The notes: generated by a model not told the origin, from the letters alone. A DNA stretch of 64,000 nucleotides from Porphyromonas sp. oral taxon 275 (GCF_018127745.1 NZ_CP072333.1:1116001-1180000), one strand, 5' to 3'; numbered from the stretch's first letter, positions 45,030 through 54,508 are shown. Translations and numbers: made by a program.

Positions 45030-46515
45030 GCAGTGCCCCCTAGCCCCCCTAATGCTCGTCGGCACGGGGAGCGACGTCGGCAAGAGCGTACTGGCAGCGG
45101 GCTTCTGCCGTATCTTCCTCCAGGATGGTTACCACCCCGCACCCTTCAAGGCGCAGAACATGGCCCTCAACTCCTACGTCACCCCCGAGGGACTGGAGCT
45201 GGGACGCGCGCAGGCCGTGCAGGCTGAGGCCGCGGGCATTCCCTGCCATACGGATATGAACCCCCTGCTGCTCAAGCCCAGTTCAGACAAGACCTCCCAG
45301 GTCGTCCTCCACGGCCGTCCCATTGGGAACAAGGATGCCTACCAGTACTTTCGCACCGTAGGGCGTGGACACCTCCGCCAGGAGGTCTGCGCCGCCTATG
45401 ACCGCCTCGCCGCGCGCTACAATCCTATAGTCCTCGAGGGCGCTGGGAGCATCTCCGAGCTCAACCTCCGTGACTCGGATCTGGTGAATATGCCCATGGC
45501 GCAGCACGCTGGGGCACGGACGATCCTCGTGGCCGACATCGACCGCGGGGGCGTCTTCGCATCGGTCTACGGCTCGGTGATGCTGCAGCAGCCCGAGCAC
45601 CGAGCCCTGCTATCGGGGGTGATAATCAATAAGTTCCGCGGCGACATCCGCCTCTTCGAGGAGGGACGCCGCCTGATCGAGGAGCTCTGCGGACTGCCCG
45701 TACTCGGGGTCGTCCCCTACCTGACGGACGTCCATATCGAGGAGGAGGACTCCGTAGCCCTCTCCAAGCGTGCCCTACAGGCTCAGCAGGGCAAGGTCAA
45801 TATCGCCGTCGTCCTGCTACGCTACATCTCGAACTATACCGACTTCGCCCGCCTAGAGCAGGACGAGCGCGTGCACCTCTTCTACACCAATAATGTAGAG
45901 GAGCTGCAGGAGGCTGACATCATCATCGTCCCGGGGAGCAAGAGCACCCTGGCTGACCTCTACGAGCTGCGGCGCAACGGCGTGGCGCAGGCCATCATCC
46001 GGGCCCACCGAGCAGGCAAGACCATCCTCGGCATCTGCGGCGGCTACCAGATCCTTGGGCTGGAGGTCTCCGACCCTGAGGGCGTGGAGGGCGACATCGC
46101 ACGCCTCCCCGGGCTGGGGCTGCTGCCGATACGTACAGAGATGGCGGGGGAGAAGGTGACGACACAGGCACAGTTCACCCTCCTCGGGGACGAAACTCCC
46201 TGCACGGGCTACGAGATCCACATGGGACGCACCACACGGGAGGGCGAGACCGAGGCCCAGCCCCTGGTGCGTATGGCCGACGGCCGCGAGGAGGGCTGCG
46301 CGACGAGCCAGCACTGCATGGGCACCTACCTCCACGGCATCCTAGATAATGCCGTCTTCATCGAGCGCCTGCTCGCCCCCTTCGCCGAGCGTATCGCCAC
46401 GGGTGCTCAGCCCCTAGACTACGAGGCCTTCAAGCAGGAGCAGTACGACCGACTGGCGGCGCACCTGCGTCAGCACGTAGACCTCGAGCGTATCTACCAA
46501 ATACTCGGACGATGA
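45022..46515 (+). CDS. cobQ: Adenosylcobyric acid synthase (glutamine-hydrolysing)
   Basis: Amidates four carboxyl groups of adenosylcobyrinic acid a,c-diamide. 497 residues. N-terminal nucleotide-binding domain: MLVGTGSDVGKSVLAAGF and FKAQNMALNSYVT. C-terminal glutamine amidotransferase: ILGICGGYQILG with the nucleophilic Cys and MGTYLHGIL with the His. Start at ATG 45022, overlapping the upstream gene by 8 bp; a longer frame in the upstream gene's body is not credible. It overlaps the next gene by 4 bp (ATGA), so translation is coupled. Also called cbiP. Confidence 0.95.
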   Translation: MTKQCPLAPLMLVGTGSDVGKSVLAAGFCRIFLQDGYHPAPFKAQNMALNSYVTPEGLELGRAQAVQAEAAGIPCHTDMNPLLLKPSSDKTSQVVLHGRPIGNKDAYQYFRTVGRGHLRQEVCAAYDRLAARYNPIVLEGAGSISELNLRDSDLVNMPMAQHAGARTILVADIDRGGVFASVYGSVMLQQPEHRALLSGVIINKFRGDIRLFEEGRRLIEELCGLPVLGVVPYLTDVHIEEEDSVALSKRALQAQQGKVNIAVVLLRYISNYTDFARLEQDERVHLFYTNNVEELQEADIIIVPGSKSTLADLYELRRNGVAQAIIRAHRAGKTILGICGGYQILGLEVSDPEGVEGDIARLPGLGLLPIRTEMAGEKVTTQAQFTLLGDETPCTGYEIHMGRTTREGETEAQPLVRMADGREEGCATSQHCMGTYLHGILDNAVFIERLLAPFAERIATGAQPLDYEAFKQEQYDRLAAHLRQHVDLERIYQILGR

Positions 46516-47558
46516 CAGACGGACACGGCGACGACCTCTACCGCTACACGGGGATCAAGGCTAACTTCAGCTCCAATGTCACCAGCCTCACCGACCCGAC
46601 GCCTCTGAGACGCTATCTAGCGGAGCATATCGACTGCATCGGCAGCTACCCCGAGCCTAGAGCGCAGAGCCTAGGGCGAGCCCTGGCGAACTACCACGGC
46701 CTCGCCGAGAGCGAGCTGCTGGTCACCAGCGGAGCGACCGAGGCCATCTACCTCGTAGCTCAGGCGCATCGTAGGGCACGTGCCTACCTCCCCCCCAGCC
46801 CGACCTTCAGCGAGTATGCCGATGCCTCCCAGCTCTACGGGCTGGAGCTGGAGCGCCTCCAGAGGCTGGAGCCTCCTCAGGATGCACGCGGCATCTACTG
46901 GCTCTGCAACCCGAATAATCCCACGGGCGAGGTCTACCCCCTCGAGCGGCTCGAGCAGCTCTTCGCCACCCACCCCGCGCTACTCTTCGTCCTCGACAGC
47001 TCCTACAGCTACTTCACCGAGACCGAGCTCCCCGATCCGCGGGCCATACTCGCCTGCTACCCCAATGTGCTCTTCATCGCCTCACTGACCAAGCGCTTCG
47101 CCATGCCAGGCCTACGCCTCGGCTACCTGATGGGACAAACGGAGGAGATCGCCGCGCTGGCGCGCTACCGCCAGCCCTGGGGCGTCGGGGCTATGGCGCT
47201 CCAGGCGGGGCAGTGGATCGTCGGCGGAGGCTTCCCCGAGCTCCTCGACCGCGACATGCTGTGGAGCGAGACCGCGCGGCTACGCTCCGCCCTCTCCGCC
47301 CTCCCAGGCCTGCGTGTCGGGGAGACGGCCACCCACTTCTTCCTCCTCGAGCTGGAGCTGTGGGACGAGGGGCGCCTCCTCTCAGCCACAGAGCTCAAGG
47401 AGCGCCTCGCCCTAGACTACGGACTGCTGGTGCGGGACTGCACCAACTTCGGCTACCAGCGCCCCACGCTGCGTATCGCCACGCAGCGCCCTGAGCAGAG
47501 CGAGCTCCTCATCGCTGCCCTCAGCGAGCTGAGCGCCCGCTATGCCTTAGCTCGCTGA
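46512..47558 (+). CDS. cobD: Threonine-phosphate decarboxylase-type PLP enzyme
   Basis: 348 residues, fold type I aminotransferase. It would make (R)-1-amino-2-propanol phosphate, which is joined to adenosylcobyric acid. Seen: LVTSGATEAIYLVAQ, LCNPNNPTGEVYPL, and the PLP Lys in IASLTKRFAMPGLRLGYL. It resembles HisC, and the choice of CobD rests on sequence style and the 4-bp overlap with cobQ. The following step (CobB/CbiB) is not encoded nearby. Confidence 0.87.
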   Translation: MTDGHGDDLYRYTGIKANFSSNVTSLTDPTPLRRYLAEHIDCIGSYPEPRAQSLGRALANYHGLAESELLVTSGATEAIYLVAQAHRRARAYLPPSPTFSEYADASQLYGLELERLQRLEPPQDARGIYWLCNPNNPTGEVYPLERLEQLFATHPALLFVLDSSYSYFTETELPDPRAILACYPNVLFIASLTKRFAMPGLRLGYLMGQTEEIAALARYRQPWGVGAMALQAGQWIVGGGFPELLDRDMLWSETARLRSALSALPGLRVGETATHFFLLELELWDEGRLLSATELKERLALDYGLLVRDCTNFGYQRPTLRIATQRPEQSELLIAALSELSARYALAR

Positions 47559-47592
47559 GGCGCTTCGGGGAGGACGTTCTTAGCTTTTTCCC

Positions 47593-47600
47593 TATCTTTA
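47593..47600 (+). promoter_or_regulatory. -7 promoter box of the C69 dipeptidase
   Basis: TATCTTTA, one base from consensus, 46 bp before the ATG at 47646. Confidence 0.5.
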
Positions 47601-47645
47601 TAAGTGCATTAGACAACACGCTCACACACCTAATACTTTAGACCG

Positions 47646-49307
47646 ATGAGAAAATATGCTATCCTCGGGGCCTGTGCGCTGACGCTGGCAGCACTCACGC
47701 CCGAGCGCGCCGCAGCCTGCTCCGACCTGATTGTCGGCAAGAAGGCCTCCGCCGACGGCTCCATCATGGTCAGCTACTCCGCTGACTCGCACACCCTCTA
47801 TGGCGACCTCGTCCACTACCCCGCCAAGAGCTGGGGCAAGGGGCTCATGCTCGAGGTACACGAGTGGGACACGGGCAAACCCCTCGGCTTCATCCCCCAG
47901 GCACCCATCACCTACAATGTCGTAGGCAATATGAACGAGCACCAGGTGGCCATCACCGAGAGTACCTGGGGCGGGCGCAAGGAGCTCTCCGACCCCAAGG
48001 GCATCATGGACTACGGCAGCCTAATCTACATCGCCCTGCAGCGTAGCCAGTCTGCCCGTGAGGCCATCCGCGTCATGACCGGTCTGGTACGAGACTACGG
48101 CTACTACAGCTCGGGCGAATCCTTCACTATCGCGGACAAGAACGAGGTCTGGGTGCTGGAGATGATCGGTAAGGGCCCGAAGAAGAAGGGCGCCACCTGG
48201 GTAGCTATCCGCATCCCCGATGACGCCATCAGCGCACACGCCAATCAGGCCCGCATCCACAAGATCCCCTTCGGCGACAAGGAAAACTGCATGTACGAGA
48301 AGGACGTCGTCAACCTCGCTCGCGAATACGGCTGGTTCAAGGGCAAGGATAAGGACTTCGACTTCCAGAAGGCCTATAATCCCTACGACTTCAGTGGGCT
48401 GCGCGCCTGCGAGGCTCGTGTGTGGAGCTTCTTCCGCGAGTTCGACAAGAGCATGGACAAGTACACCAAGCTCGTCAAGGGCGACGTCAACGAGGAGCCC
48501 ATGCCTCTGTACATCATCCCTGAGCGTAAGGTGACGCTGGCCGACGTACGCAAGGGGATGCGCAATCACTACGAGGGTACGCCGCTCTCCATGACGCAGG
48601 ACCCCGGGGCTGGCGCCTACCGCGTACCCTACCGCTGGCGTCCTATGACCTTCAACGTCAACGGGCAAGAGTACGTCAACGAGCGTGCCATCGCCACGCA
48701 GCAGACGGGCTTCGTCCTGATCGCCCAGCTGCGTAGCTGGCTGCCCGACGCTGTCGGCGGTATCCTGTGGTTCGGTGTCGACGATGCCAACACCGCCGTC
48801 CTGACGCCTATGTACGCCTCCATCACCAGCATCCCCGAGTGCTATCGCCGTGGCAACGGCAGCATGACGGAGTTCAGCTGGACGAGTGCCTTCTGGATAC
48901 ACAACTGGGTCGCGAACATGGCCTACCACAAGTACGAGCCCATGATCGCCGATATCCGCCCCGTGCAGCAGCAGCTGGAGAAGGGCTTCGACGAGCTGGT
49001 CAAGACGACCGACGCCAAGGCGCTGGAGCTGCTGAAGGCTAATCCTCAGCAGGCCATCAGCTACCTCACCGAGGTCTGCGCCAAGACAGCCAACGGCACG
49101 ACGGAGCGCTGGAAGAAGCTCGGTGAGTACCTCATGGTCAAGTACATGGACGGCAACGTGAAGAAGGAGAAGGACGGTAAGTTCGAGGAGAACGGCTACG
49201 GTCAGATCGTCATGCCCTCCTTCCCAGGCTACGACAAGGACTACTACGAGCGCATCGCCACCAGCAACGAGGCAGGCCGCCTCGAGGTGCCGAAGGACAA
49301 GAAGTAG
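47646..49307 (+). CDS. Exported C69-family dipeptidase
   Basis: 553 residues. Signal peptide to Ala24 (TPERAAA), followed directly by Cys25 in ACSDLIVGKKASADGS, the N-terminal nucleophile exposed by cleavage in the U34/C69 family. Other reads typical of the family are MNEHQVAITEST, ADKNEVWVLEM and ACEARVWSFFREF. Such enzymes trim dipeptides in the periplasm or outside the cell, consistent with a peptide-fermenting organism. It has no operon partner; the next gene lies 255 bp downstream. No lipobox, although Cys25 might suggest one; the surrounding residues fit the protease better. Confidence 0.92.
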   Translation: MRKYAILGACALTLAALTPERAAACSDLIVGKKASADGSIMVSYSADSHTLYGDLVHYPAKSWGKGLMLEVHEWDTGKPLGFIPQAPITYNVVGNMNEHQVAITESTWGGRKELSDPKGIMDYGSLIYIALQRSQSAREAIRVMTGLVRDYGYYSSGESFTIADKNEVWVLEMIGKGPKKKGATWVAIRIPDDAISAHANQARIHKIPFGDKENCMYEKDVVNLAREYGWFKGKDKDFDFQKAYNPYDFSGLRACEARVWSFFREFDKSMDKYTKLVKGDVNEEPMPLYIIPERKVTLADVRKGMRNHYEGTPLSMTQDPGAGAYRVPYRWRPMTFNVNGQEYVNERAIATQQTGFVLIAQLRSWLPDAVGGILWFGVDDANTAVLTPMYASITSIPECYRRGNGSMTEFSWTSAFWIHNWVANMAYHKYEPMIADIRPVQQQLEKGFDELVKTTDAKALELLKANPQQAISYLTEVCAKTANGTTERWKKLGEYLMVKYMDGNVKKEKDGKFEENGYGQIVMPSFPGYDKDYYERIATSNEAGRLEVPKDKK

Positions 49308-49562
49308 CCCGTCCTCGCCGCGCTCCGAGCAGCTAGCTAGGCAGGCCACAGCAGGCTTAGCAAGGCACTCCGAGCAGCCACTAGCCGCACACGGCACCGC
49401 TAGCCGAGTGCCACGACAAACCCACTCAGCAGCTCGCTGAGCCACACAGACAGCCTCCCGCGACTCCCCCGCGCCTCGGGCCCTACGGTCTCGAGCGCTC
49501 TCTAGGGAGCCTACGGGGGGCTGTCTGCATTGGGGGCCTCAAGCTCCCCACAAGACGCACAG

Positions 49563-50789
49563 ATGAAGTATCAGACTAAGACCCTAGCCTCTGGGCTACG
49601 TATCATCCTCGCCGCTGAGGATAGCCCCGTCAGCTACCTCGGGATAGGCATCGCCGTCGGCAGCCGCCACGAGTCCCGCCTGCAGCACGGCCTGGCGCAC
49701 GGCATCGAGCACATGCTCTTCAAGGGCACGCGCCTACGCTCGGCCACACAGATTATCCAGCGCATGGAGGCGGTGGGTGCAGAGCTCAATGCCTACACGA
49801 CTAAGGAGGAGACGATGCTCTACGCCCTCTTCCCCTCGGCCTACCGCCAGCGGAGCCTCCGGGTGCTGCTCGACATCGCCCGTCACAGCCGCTTCCCCGA
49901 GGAGGAGTGGGCTAAGGAGCGCGAGGTCATCATCGACGAGCTGCACTCCTACGAGGATAGCCCGAGCGAACTGATCTTCGACGAGTTCGAGGACCAGGTC
50001 TTCCACGGCCATCCTCTCGGGCACGCTATCCTCGGGACGGAGCGCTCGGTCGGGCGGCTCACGACCGAGCTGCAGCGTAGCTTCTTTGCCCGCTACTACC
50101 GCCCCGAGCGTATGGTGCTCTTCGCTCAAGGGGCCTTCACGATGGAGGAGCTCACGGCCTTTGCCGAGGCGGCTTACCCAGGCGAGGCACTCCCCTACCG
50201 CAATAGTCCCGAGCAAGCCCAGCCGCTCCCCGAGCTCAGCCCACGGACGGTCATCCGCCGCAAGCAGACCTCCCAGAGCCACGTCCTCATCGGCCGCAGC
50301 GCCTACTCCCTCTACCACCCGCGCCGCCTCGAGCTGAGCTTACTGGCGAACATCCTCGGGGGCAACGGCATGAACGCACGCCTCAACATGGAGCTACGCG
50401 AGCGCCGTGGCCTCGTCTACCATGTCGAGTGCAACTATACGCCCTACAGCGATACGGGACTCTTCGCCGTGTACTTCGGCTCCTCACACCGTGCCGAGGC
50501 CGAGGCTATAGAGCTAGTGCTGGCGGAGCTGGAGCGTATGCGCCAGCAGCCTCTGAGCGAGCAGGAGCTGGCCGCCGCCCTGCGCCAGCTGCGCGGACAG
50601 CTGCTCATCAGCGCCGAGAGCAAGGAGCAGAGCTTCCTCGCTATGGGTAAGAGCTTCCTCCACCTGCACCGCTACGTCGAGGATGCCGAACTGCAGGAGC
50701 GCCTCGGGCAGATCACGACAGAGGGGCTGTACGAGGTCGCTGCGGAGCTCTTCGACACGAGCCAATTCCACCGCCTCATCTACCGCTAG
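49563..50789 (+). CDS. M16-family zinc peptidase
   Basis: 408 residues with the inverted zinc motif HGIEH (His46, Glu49, His50) and the third ligand in EREVIIDEL. The usual Gly/Arg-rich second half shows LNMELRERRGLVYHV. There is no signal peptide, so it is likely cytoplasmic or uses another route. Start at ATG 49563 (MKYQTKTLASG); a slightly longer frame from 49530 is rejected because the M16 fold begins at KYQTKTL. Single-gene unit convergent with the NYN gene. Substrate unknown; processing-peptidase-like enzymes are common in this phylum. Confidence 0.92.
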   Translation: MKYQTKTLASGLRIILAAEDSPVSYLGIGIAVGSRHESRLQHGLAHGIEHMLFKGTRLRSATQIIQRMEAVGAELNAYTTKEETMLYALFPSAYRQRSLRVLLDIARHSRFPEEEWAKEREVIIDELHSYEDSPSELIFDEFEDQVFHGHPLGHAILGTERSVGRLTTELQRSFFARYYRPERMVLFAQGAFTMEELTAFAEAAYPGEALPYRNSPEQAQPLPELSPRTVIRRKQTSQSHVLIGRSAYSLYHPRRLELSLLANILGGNGMNARLNMELRERRGLVYHVECNYTPYSDTGLFAVYFGSSHRAEAEAIELVLAELERMRQQPLSEQELAAALRQLRGQLLISAESKEQSFLAMGKSFLHLHRYVEDAELQERLGQITTEGLYEVAAELFDTSQFHRLIYR

Positions 50790-50857
50790 CCCAGCGATAC
50801 TAGGCTGAGAAACCCCGCCTCGCACTCGCCTCGCGAGGAGCAGAGCAATAAAGGGGA

Positions 50858-50895
50858 GTCCCCAGGGAGAAGCACGGATGCTTCTCCCTGGGGAC
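50858..50895. terminator. Bidirectional terminator between M16 peptidase and NYN gene
   Basis: A 17-bp perfect stem (GTCCCCAGGGAGAAGCA with 50879-50895) and a 4-base loop, followed by TTCTTTACT. Confidence 0.85.
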
Positions 50896-50950
50896 TTCTT
50901 TACTCGTAGTAGGTTCGCTGTCGCCTGCGGGGCGGGTGTGGCGGGTGCCT

Positions 50951-52297
50951 CTAGTCAAGGATGAGCGCCACGTTGCTCGCCACGAGCTTGCCTTCCTCGG
51001 AGCGGTGGAGCTCAGCCTCCACACGGTCGCCCTCGATGAGCTGATCGAAGCGCAGGCCAGGCACAAGGCTCTTGTAGTGGAAGAAGGCATTCTCCCCTAC
51101 CCCGACATCGATGAAGCCGAAGCCCTTCTTCAGCGCCTGGATCGTCCCCTCGGCATAGCCTGGCAGGGGCTCGGCAGCAGGCTCCTGAGCCCCTGCCTTC
51201 TCCTCAGGGAGCTCGATCTTACCTAGGACCTTGAGCTCTGTAGGTAGTAGTCCCTTGGCCTCCTCCTGCACACTGCTGCTCAGCGGGAGCTCAGGTTCCT
51301 TGGGTTCGAAGTGCTCCTCGGCGAACTCGGAAGACTCCTGCTGCTCGGGCTGCTCTTCGGTGAGGGGCTCCTCCACGGCCTCAGCCTCCGTAGGCTGGGC
51401 CTCGAGCTCGAGCTGCTGCCCCTCCTCGGGCTGCTGCTCTACCGTCATGAGGAGCTCGGTCTGCTCCGTAGCCTCGGCCTCCAGCTGGGGCTGGCTCAGA
51501 GCCTCACCCTCCTGCTGCTCGGCCTGTGCCTCCAGCTCCTTGCTCTCCGACTCCGTCACCTGACGTGCCTGCGGAGCATGGTAGCTGGACTTGCTACGAG
51601 ACTCGCGCTGCGGACGATCCTCGGGGGCTCCCTTAGAGACGAAGAGGTCGTTGACACGGATGTCATTGTGGTGCCCGCGGCGATCGATGATGTTGTTCAT
51701 CAGAATGGGATAGGTAGCCTCGTCGAGGAGGTCCGAGGAGGTATAGGTCGTCGCATCCTTCTTGCCCTCACCGAGGTGTTCCAGTTCCCAGCCGATGACC
51801 ATGACGCGTATCCCGAGGGTGTGCAGCTTGCGCACCAGCGGGATGTAGTCCCCGTCGGCAGCCACCAGGACGACGACGTCCAGCTCGTCCTTCAGGGCGC
51901 GCTCGTAGGTCTCCAGCGCGAAGAGGACATCCACACCCTTCTCCTTCTTCTTCCCCTTAGCATTGCGCGACAGAGGCAGGTGGTGCATCAGGATGCCCTC
52001 GCTATTGAGGACGTCGTCAAAGAGACGCTCGTAGTAGAGGACATCGCCCGAGGCCTTGGCTGCCTCGCTCGCACTGAGTCGACCGCGGAAGTAATGGGCG
52101 TCCACGATCTTGCAGCGCTGCTCCGTCGTCCCCTCCTCATGAGCTACCTGCTCGCGGATGAAGCGGTGAAGACCTCGCACGCTCAGGCGGCTCTTGCGCT
52201 CGTGATGCTGGTAATAAAAGGTACTGACGTGCCAGAAGTAGTTGCCGTCATAGAAAATCCCGATACGGGTCAATGGTGATTGCTTATCCTTAAGCAT
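50951..52297 (-). CDS. NYN (LabA-like) domain fused to a cold-shock domain
   Basis: 448 residues. NYN/PIN-like nuclease fold about 8-205: GIFYDGNYFWHV, KGVDVLFALETYERA and VVLVAADGDYIPLV carry the Asp residues expected to bind metal. A Glu/Gln-rich, low-complexity linker spans about 245-375. A cold-shock domain covers 380-448, with KKGFGFI and NAFFHYKSL as RNA-binding strands. Start at ATG 52297 (MLKDKQSPLTRIG); a longer frame from 52372 is unlikely. The layout suggests an RNA-binding RNase or adaptor; no target is known. Convergent with the M16 gene and 79 bp after oxyR. Confidence 0.88.
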   Translation of the reverse strand: MLKDKQSPLTRIGIFYDGNYFWHVSTFYYQHHERKSRLSVRGLHRFIREQVAHEEGTTEQRCKIVDAHYFRGRLSASEAAKASGDVLYYERLFDDVLNSEGILMHHLPLSRNAKGKKKEKGVDVLFALETYERALKDELDVVVLVAADGDYIPLVRKLHTLGIRVMVIGWELEHLGEGKKDATTYTSSDLLDEATYPILMNNIIDRRGHHNDIRVNDLFVSKGAPEDRPQRESRSKSSYHAPQARQVTESESKELEAQAEQQEGEALSQPQLEAEATEQTELLMTVEQQPEEGQQLELEAQPTEAEAVEEPLTEEQPEQQESSEFAEEHFEPKEPELPLSSSVQEEAKGLLPTELKVLGKIELPEEKAGAQEPAAEPLPGYAEGTIQALKKGFGFIDVGVGENAFFHYKSLVPGLRFDQLIEGDRVEAELHRSEEGKLVASNVALILD

Positions 52298-52376
52298 GGC
52301 TGATCGATTTTTATAGTGAAAGAAAAGTAATGCAATACTGAGGCTGCGGAGCTCATAAAGGACCGCAGCCAAGACG

Positions 52377-53306
52377 CTAAACTAAGTCCTGCCCCGAGCG
52401 TAGGCGCAGCATCGCCTGCGGTACAGAGCGCGTGATGATGCCCTCGATAGCGGAGACGAGGCGATGGCGGACGAACTCGCGGTGCGTCACCAGCGTGACC
52501 CCACGCGTGGGGCGAGGGAGTGCAAAGCTACGTACCAGCTCACGGCGCGCAGCGTCCAGCTGCTCTACAGCGAGCTCAGGGATGAAGGTCACGCCCTGCC
52601 CCTGCTCGACGAAGTGCATGAAGGTCTCGAGGCTACCGCGGCTATAGTTGAGCTGCTGGCGCGGGTCGTACTTGAGGTGGCAGAACTTCGTCAGCTGGTC
52701 GCGGAAGCAATGCCCCTCGTCCAGCAGCCATAGATGGCGCTTCCCCACGAGCTCTGAGCTGCGTATATGCTCCTCGGCGAAGAGCTCCGAGCTCCTCGGC
52801 ACATAGCCCATGAACTCCTCGTAGTAGAGGATGTGCTCGGTCAGCTGCTCCACCCCGGGACGCGAGGCGATCAGCGCCATGTCCACCTCCCCGAGCGTCA
52901 GCGCCTCGATGCACTCGCTGGTCTTCATCTCGACGAAGGTGATCTTGAGCTCGGGCACCTCCTGCTCCAGCAGCGGCATGATACGTGGCAGCAGATAGGG
53001 CGCGATGGTCGGGAGCACCGCCAGGCGCAGCGTACCCGTCACTGCATCGGCCTCCTCAAGGATCACCTGATGCATCTGGGCCGCCTGCATGAGGATGACC
53101 CCAGCCTGATCGAGGATACGCCGCCCCACGGGGGTCGGTACGATGGGCTGATGGCTGCGGTCGAAGATCTTCACCCCGAGCTCATCCTCCAGCTTCTGTA
53201 TCATCGTGCTGAGGGTAGGCTGCGTGACCTTACAGGCGTCGGCCGCCTTACCGAAGTGACGGTGCTTATCTAGTGCCTGGATGTACTCGAGTTGCTGGAG
53301 ATTCAT
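52377..53306 (-). CDS. oxyR: OxyR-type LysR regulator
   Basis: 309 residues. Winged HTH at the N-terminus (FGKAADACKVTQPTLSTMIQ). Effector domain has Cys200 and Cys209 in GHCFRDQLTKFC, the C-X8-C pair that forms a disulfide on peroxide exposure in OxyR; GHC-x-RDQ is shared with E. coli. It should activate antioxidant genes. The superoxide dismutase gene is at 63.4 kb, not adjacent. Own promoter box at 53338-53345. Confidence 0.95.
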   Translation of the reverse strand: MNLQQLEYIQALDKHRHFGKAADACKVTQPTLSTMIQKLEDELGVKIFDRSHQPIVPTPVGRRILDQAGVILMQAAQMHQVILEEADAVTGTLRLAVLPTIAPYLLPRIMPLLEQEVPELKITFVEMKTSECIEALTLGEVDMALIASRPGVEQLTEHILYYEEFMGYVPRSSELFAEEHIRSSELVGKRHLWLLDEGHCFRDQLTKFCHLKYDPRQQLNYSRGSLETFMHFVEQGQGVTFIPELAVEQLDAARRELVRSFALPRPTRGVTLVTHREFVRHRLVSAIEGIITRSVPQAMLRLRSGQDLV

Positions 53307-53337
53307 GTGCTGCGCGTACTTAGTGATGCTATCTATA

Positions 53338-53345
53338 CAAATATA
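53338..53345 (-). promoter_or_regulatory. -7 promoter box of oxyR
   Basis: Minus-strand TATATTTG, 32 bp before the ATG at 53306. Confidence 0.6.
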
Positions 53346-53478
53346 GGCAATATGCTTGAAAAAAGTATAGCCCAGCGCCTAAAAGGTACTGAGCTATGCG
53401 CACAAAGTAGGGGAAGCTTCCTTAAGCTAGCTGAGGGACGGCGTTCATCCCTTGCTTCGGAAGGGGTCAAGCGAGCCG

Positions 53479-54261
53479 CTAGAAGGTCAGGTCAATGCCT
53501 GCATCCACCGTCGTATAGTCCTTCCGTATCGGGACGATGGGGGCGGTATCGTAGATCAGACGATAGGTACCCCGTAGCCCGATGGTTGGGGTAATGCGGT
53601 ATCTGAGGTCGACAGCACCGCCGAAGCGCGCCTGCTTGAGGTAGCTATCGGGCGCTGCCTGATGGATCGCCGAGGCCGTCAGCTCCCAGTGCTCGCCCAG
53701 GCGGTGCCGCAGGCTCAGCGAGAGGTGGCTCTTGATCCTATTGCTATAGGCATATCTCGCAGCATGGGGCTCGGGAGCTGGATGCTCCCACTCCTCGTAT
53801 TCGTAGAATAGCCCCAGCGTGGCGAACATCAGGCAGCTCGCGCTATGGACCAAGCGATAGCGCGACTGCAGCCCCGTGGAGAACTTGAAGCCCATCCCAC
53901 GGCTAGCGGCCCACTGAGACTCCATGTAGGGATAGAGCTCAAAGGTGCGATCCAGCAGATAGCGGTACTCGGCATGCACGTGCCCCCCACTGACGAGGAT
54001 GCGATCGCCGTAGGTGGAGAACTCCAGCTTGTTGATCAGGTTGAGCACACGGCTGCGTCGGATCAGCAGGTTGATATTGGCGGTGTTCTTCAGCGTAAGG
54101 ACGTTCTCCTTCTCTGTCTGGAAGTTGAGGACCGGCAGGATCGTCCCTTGTATCGTCTTATTGCTGTCGAGGCTCATCGTCAGATTCTCGGAGAAGAGCA
54201 TCTGAGCATACATTTGGACGGGAGCCAGGAGGACTATCAAGAAGTAAAGCAATCGTCTCAT
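53479..54261 (-). CDS. Outer-membrane beta-barrel protein, DUF481-like
   Basis: 260 residues. Signal peptide to about MYAQ (residue 20), then alternating hydrophobic/polar strands typical of a small barrel, and a C-terminal GIDLTF ending in Phe, the outer-membrane assembly signal. The run LTLKNTANINLLIRRSRVLN resembles the DUF481 (YdiY-like) family, but the match is weak. A complete promoter lies upstream. Function unknown. Confidence 0.75.
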   Translation of the reverse strand: MRRLLYFLIVLLAPVQMYAQMLFSENLTMSLDSNKTIQGTILPVLNFQTEKENVLTLKNTANINLLIRRSRVLNLINKLEFSTYGDRILVSGGHVHAEYRYLLDRTFELYPYMESQWAASRGMGFKFSTGLQSRYRLVHSASCLMFATLGLFYEYEEWEHPAPEPHAARYAYSNRIKSHLSLSLRHRLGEHWELTASAIHQAAPDSYLKQARFGGAVDLRYRITPTIGLRGTYRLIYDTAPIVPIRKDYTTVDAGIDLTF

Positions 54262-54295
54262 AGGGGGGGTACATTATATTAGCTAATTGACGGCA

Positions 54296-54325
54296 CAAAA
54301 GTACGTAAAAGAGCTTTAAGTCCAA
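54296..54325 (-). promoter_or_regulatory. Complete Bacteroidetes promoter of the barrel protein
   Basis: Minus-strand TTG (54325-54323), 19-base spacer and TACTTTTG (54303-54296): the full consensus, 35 bp before the ATG at 54261. Confidence 0.8.
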
Positions 54326-54426
54326 GAGGAATATCCTGAGCTTACAAGCCAAGGAGCAGGGCAAGAAAAGCCTTGCCGAGGCCTCTCCTAAGTCGAGGCG
54401 CCATCCCCTCCTCGTGGGGGTGAGGC

Positions 54427-54508
54427 TGAGGGATAGCAGTGACGAGGCTGAGGGACGTCCATAAAGCAGCTGAGGGATAGCAGTCAGCGTCCTGACTGCT
54501 ATCCCTCA
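54427..54508. repeat. Four-unit 22-bp palindromic array, copy F
   Basis: Cores at 54427-54442, 54449-54464, 54471-54486 and 54493-54508, pitch 22. Central hexamers are GATAGC, GACGTC, GATAGC, GCTATC. Unit 3 (TGAGGGATAGCAGTCA) is the exact reverse complement of unit 4, giving an 18-bp perfect hairpin (54469-54510) with a six-base loop. It lies 47 bp after the stop of the cobalt/heme operon and may act as its terminator. Confidence 0.9.

Noticed and set aside
48021-49445. A 474-codon minus-strand open frame
   Set aside because: Antisense shadow of the C69 dipeptidase; no recognisable domain.
49447-49527. Long-range stem (CAGACAGCC with GGCTGTCTG) between the C69 and M16 genes
   Set aside because: The 14-bp stem has a 53-base loop and no T-run, so neither terminator nor RNA function can be supported.
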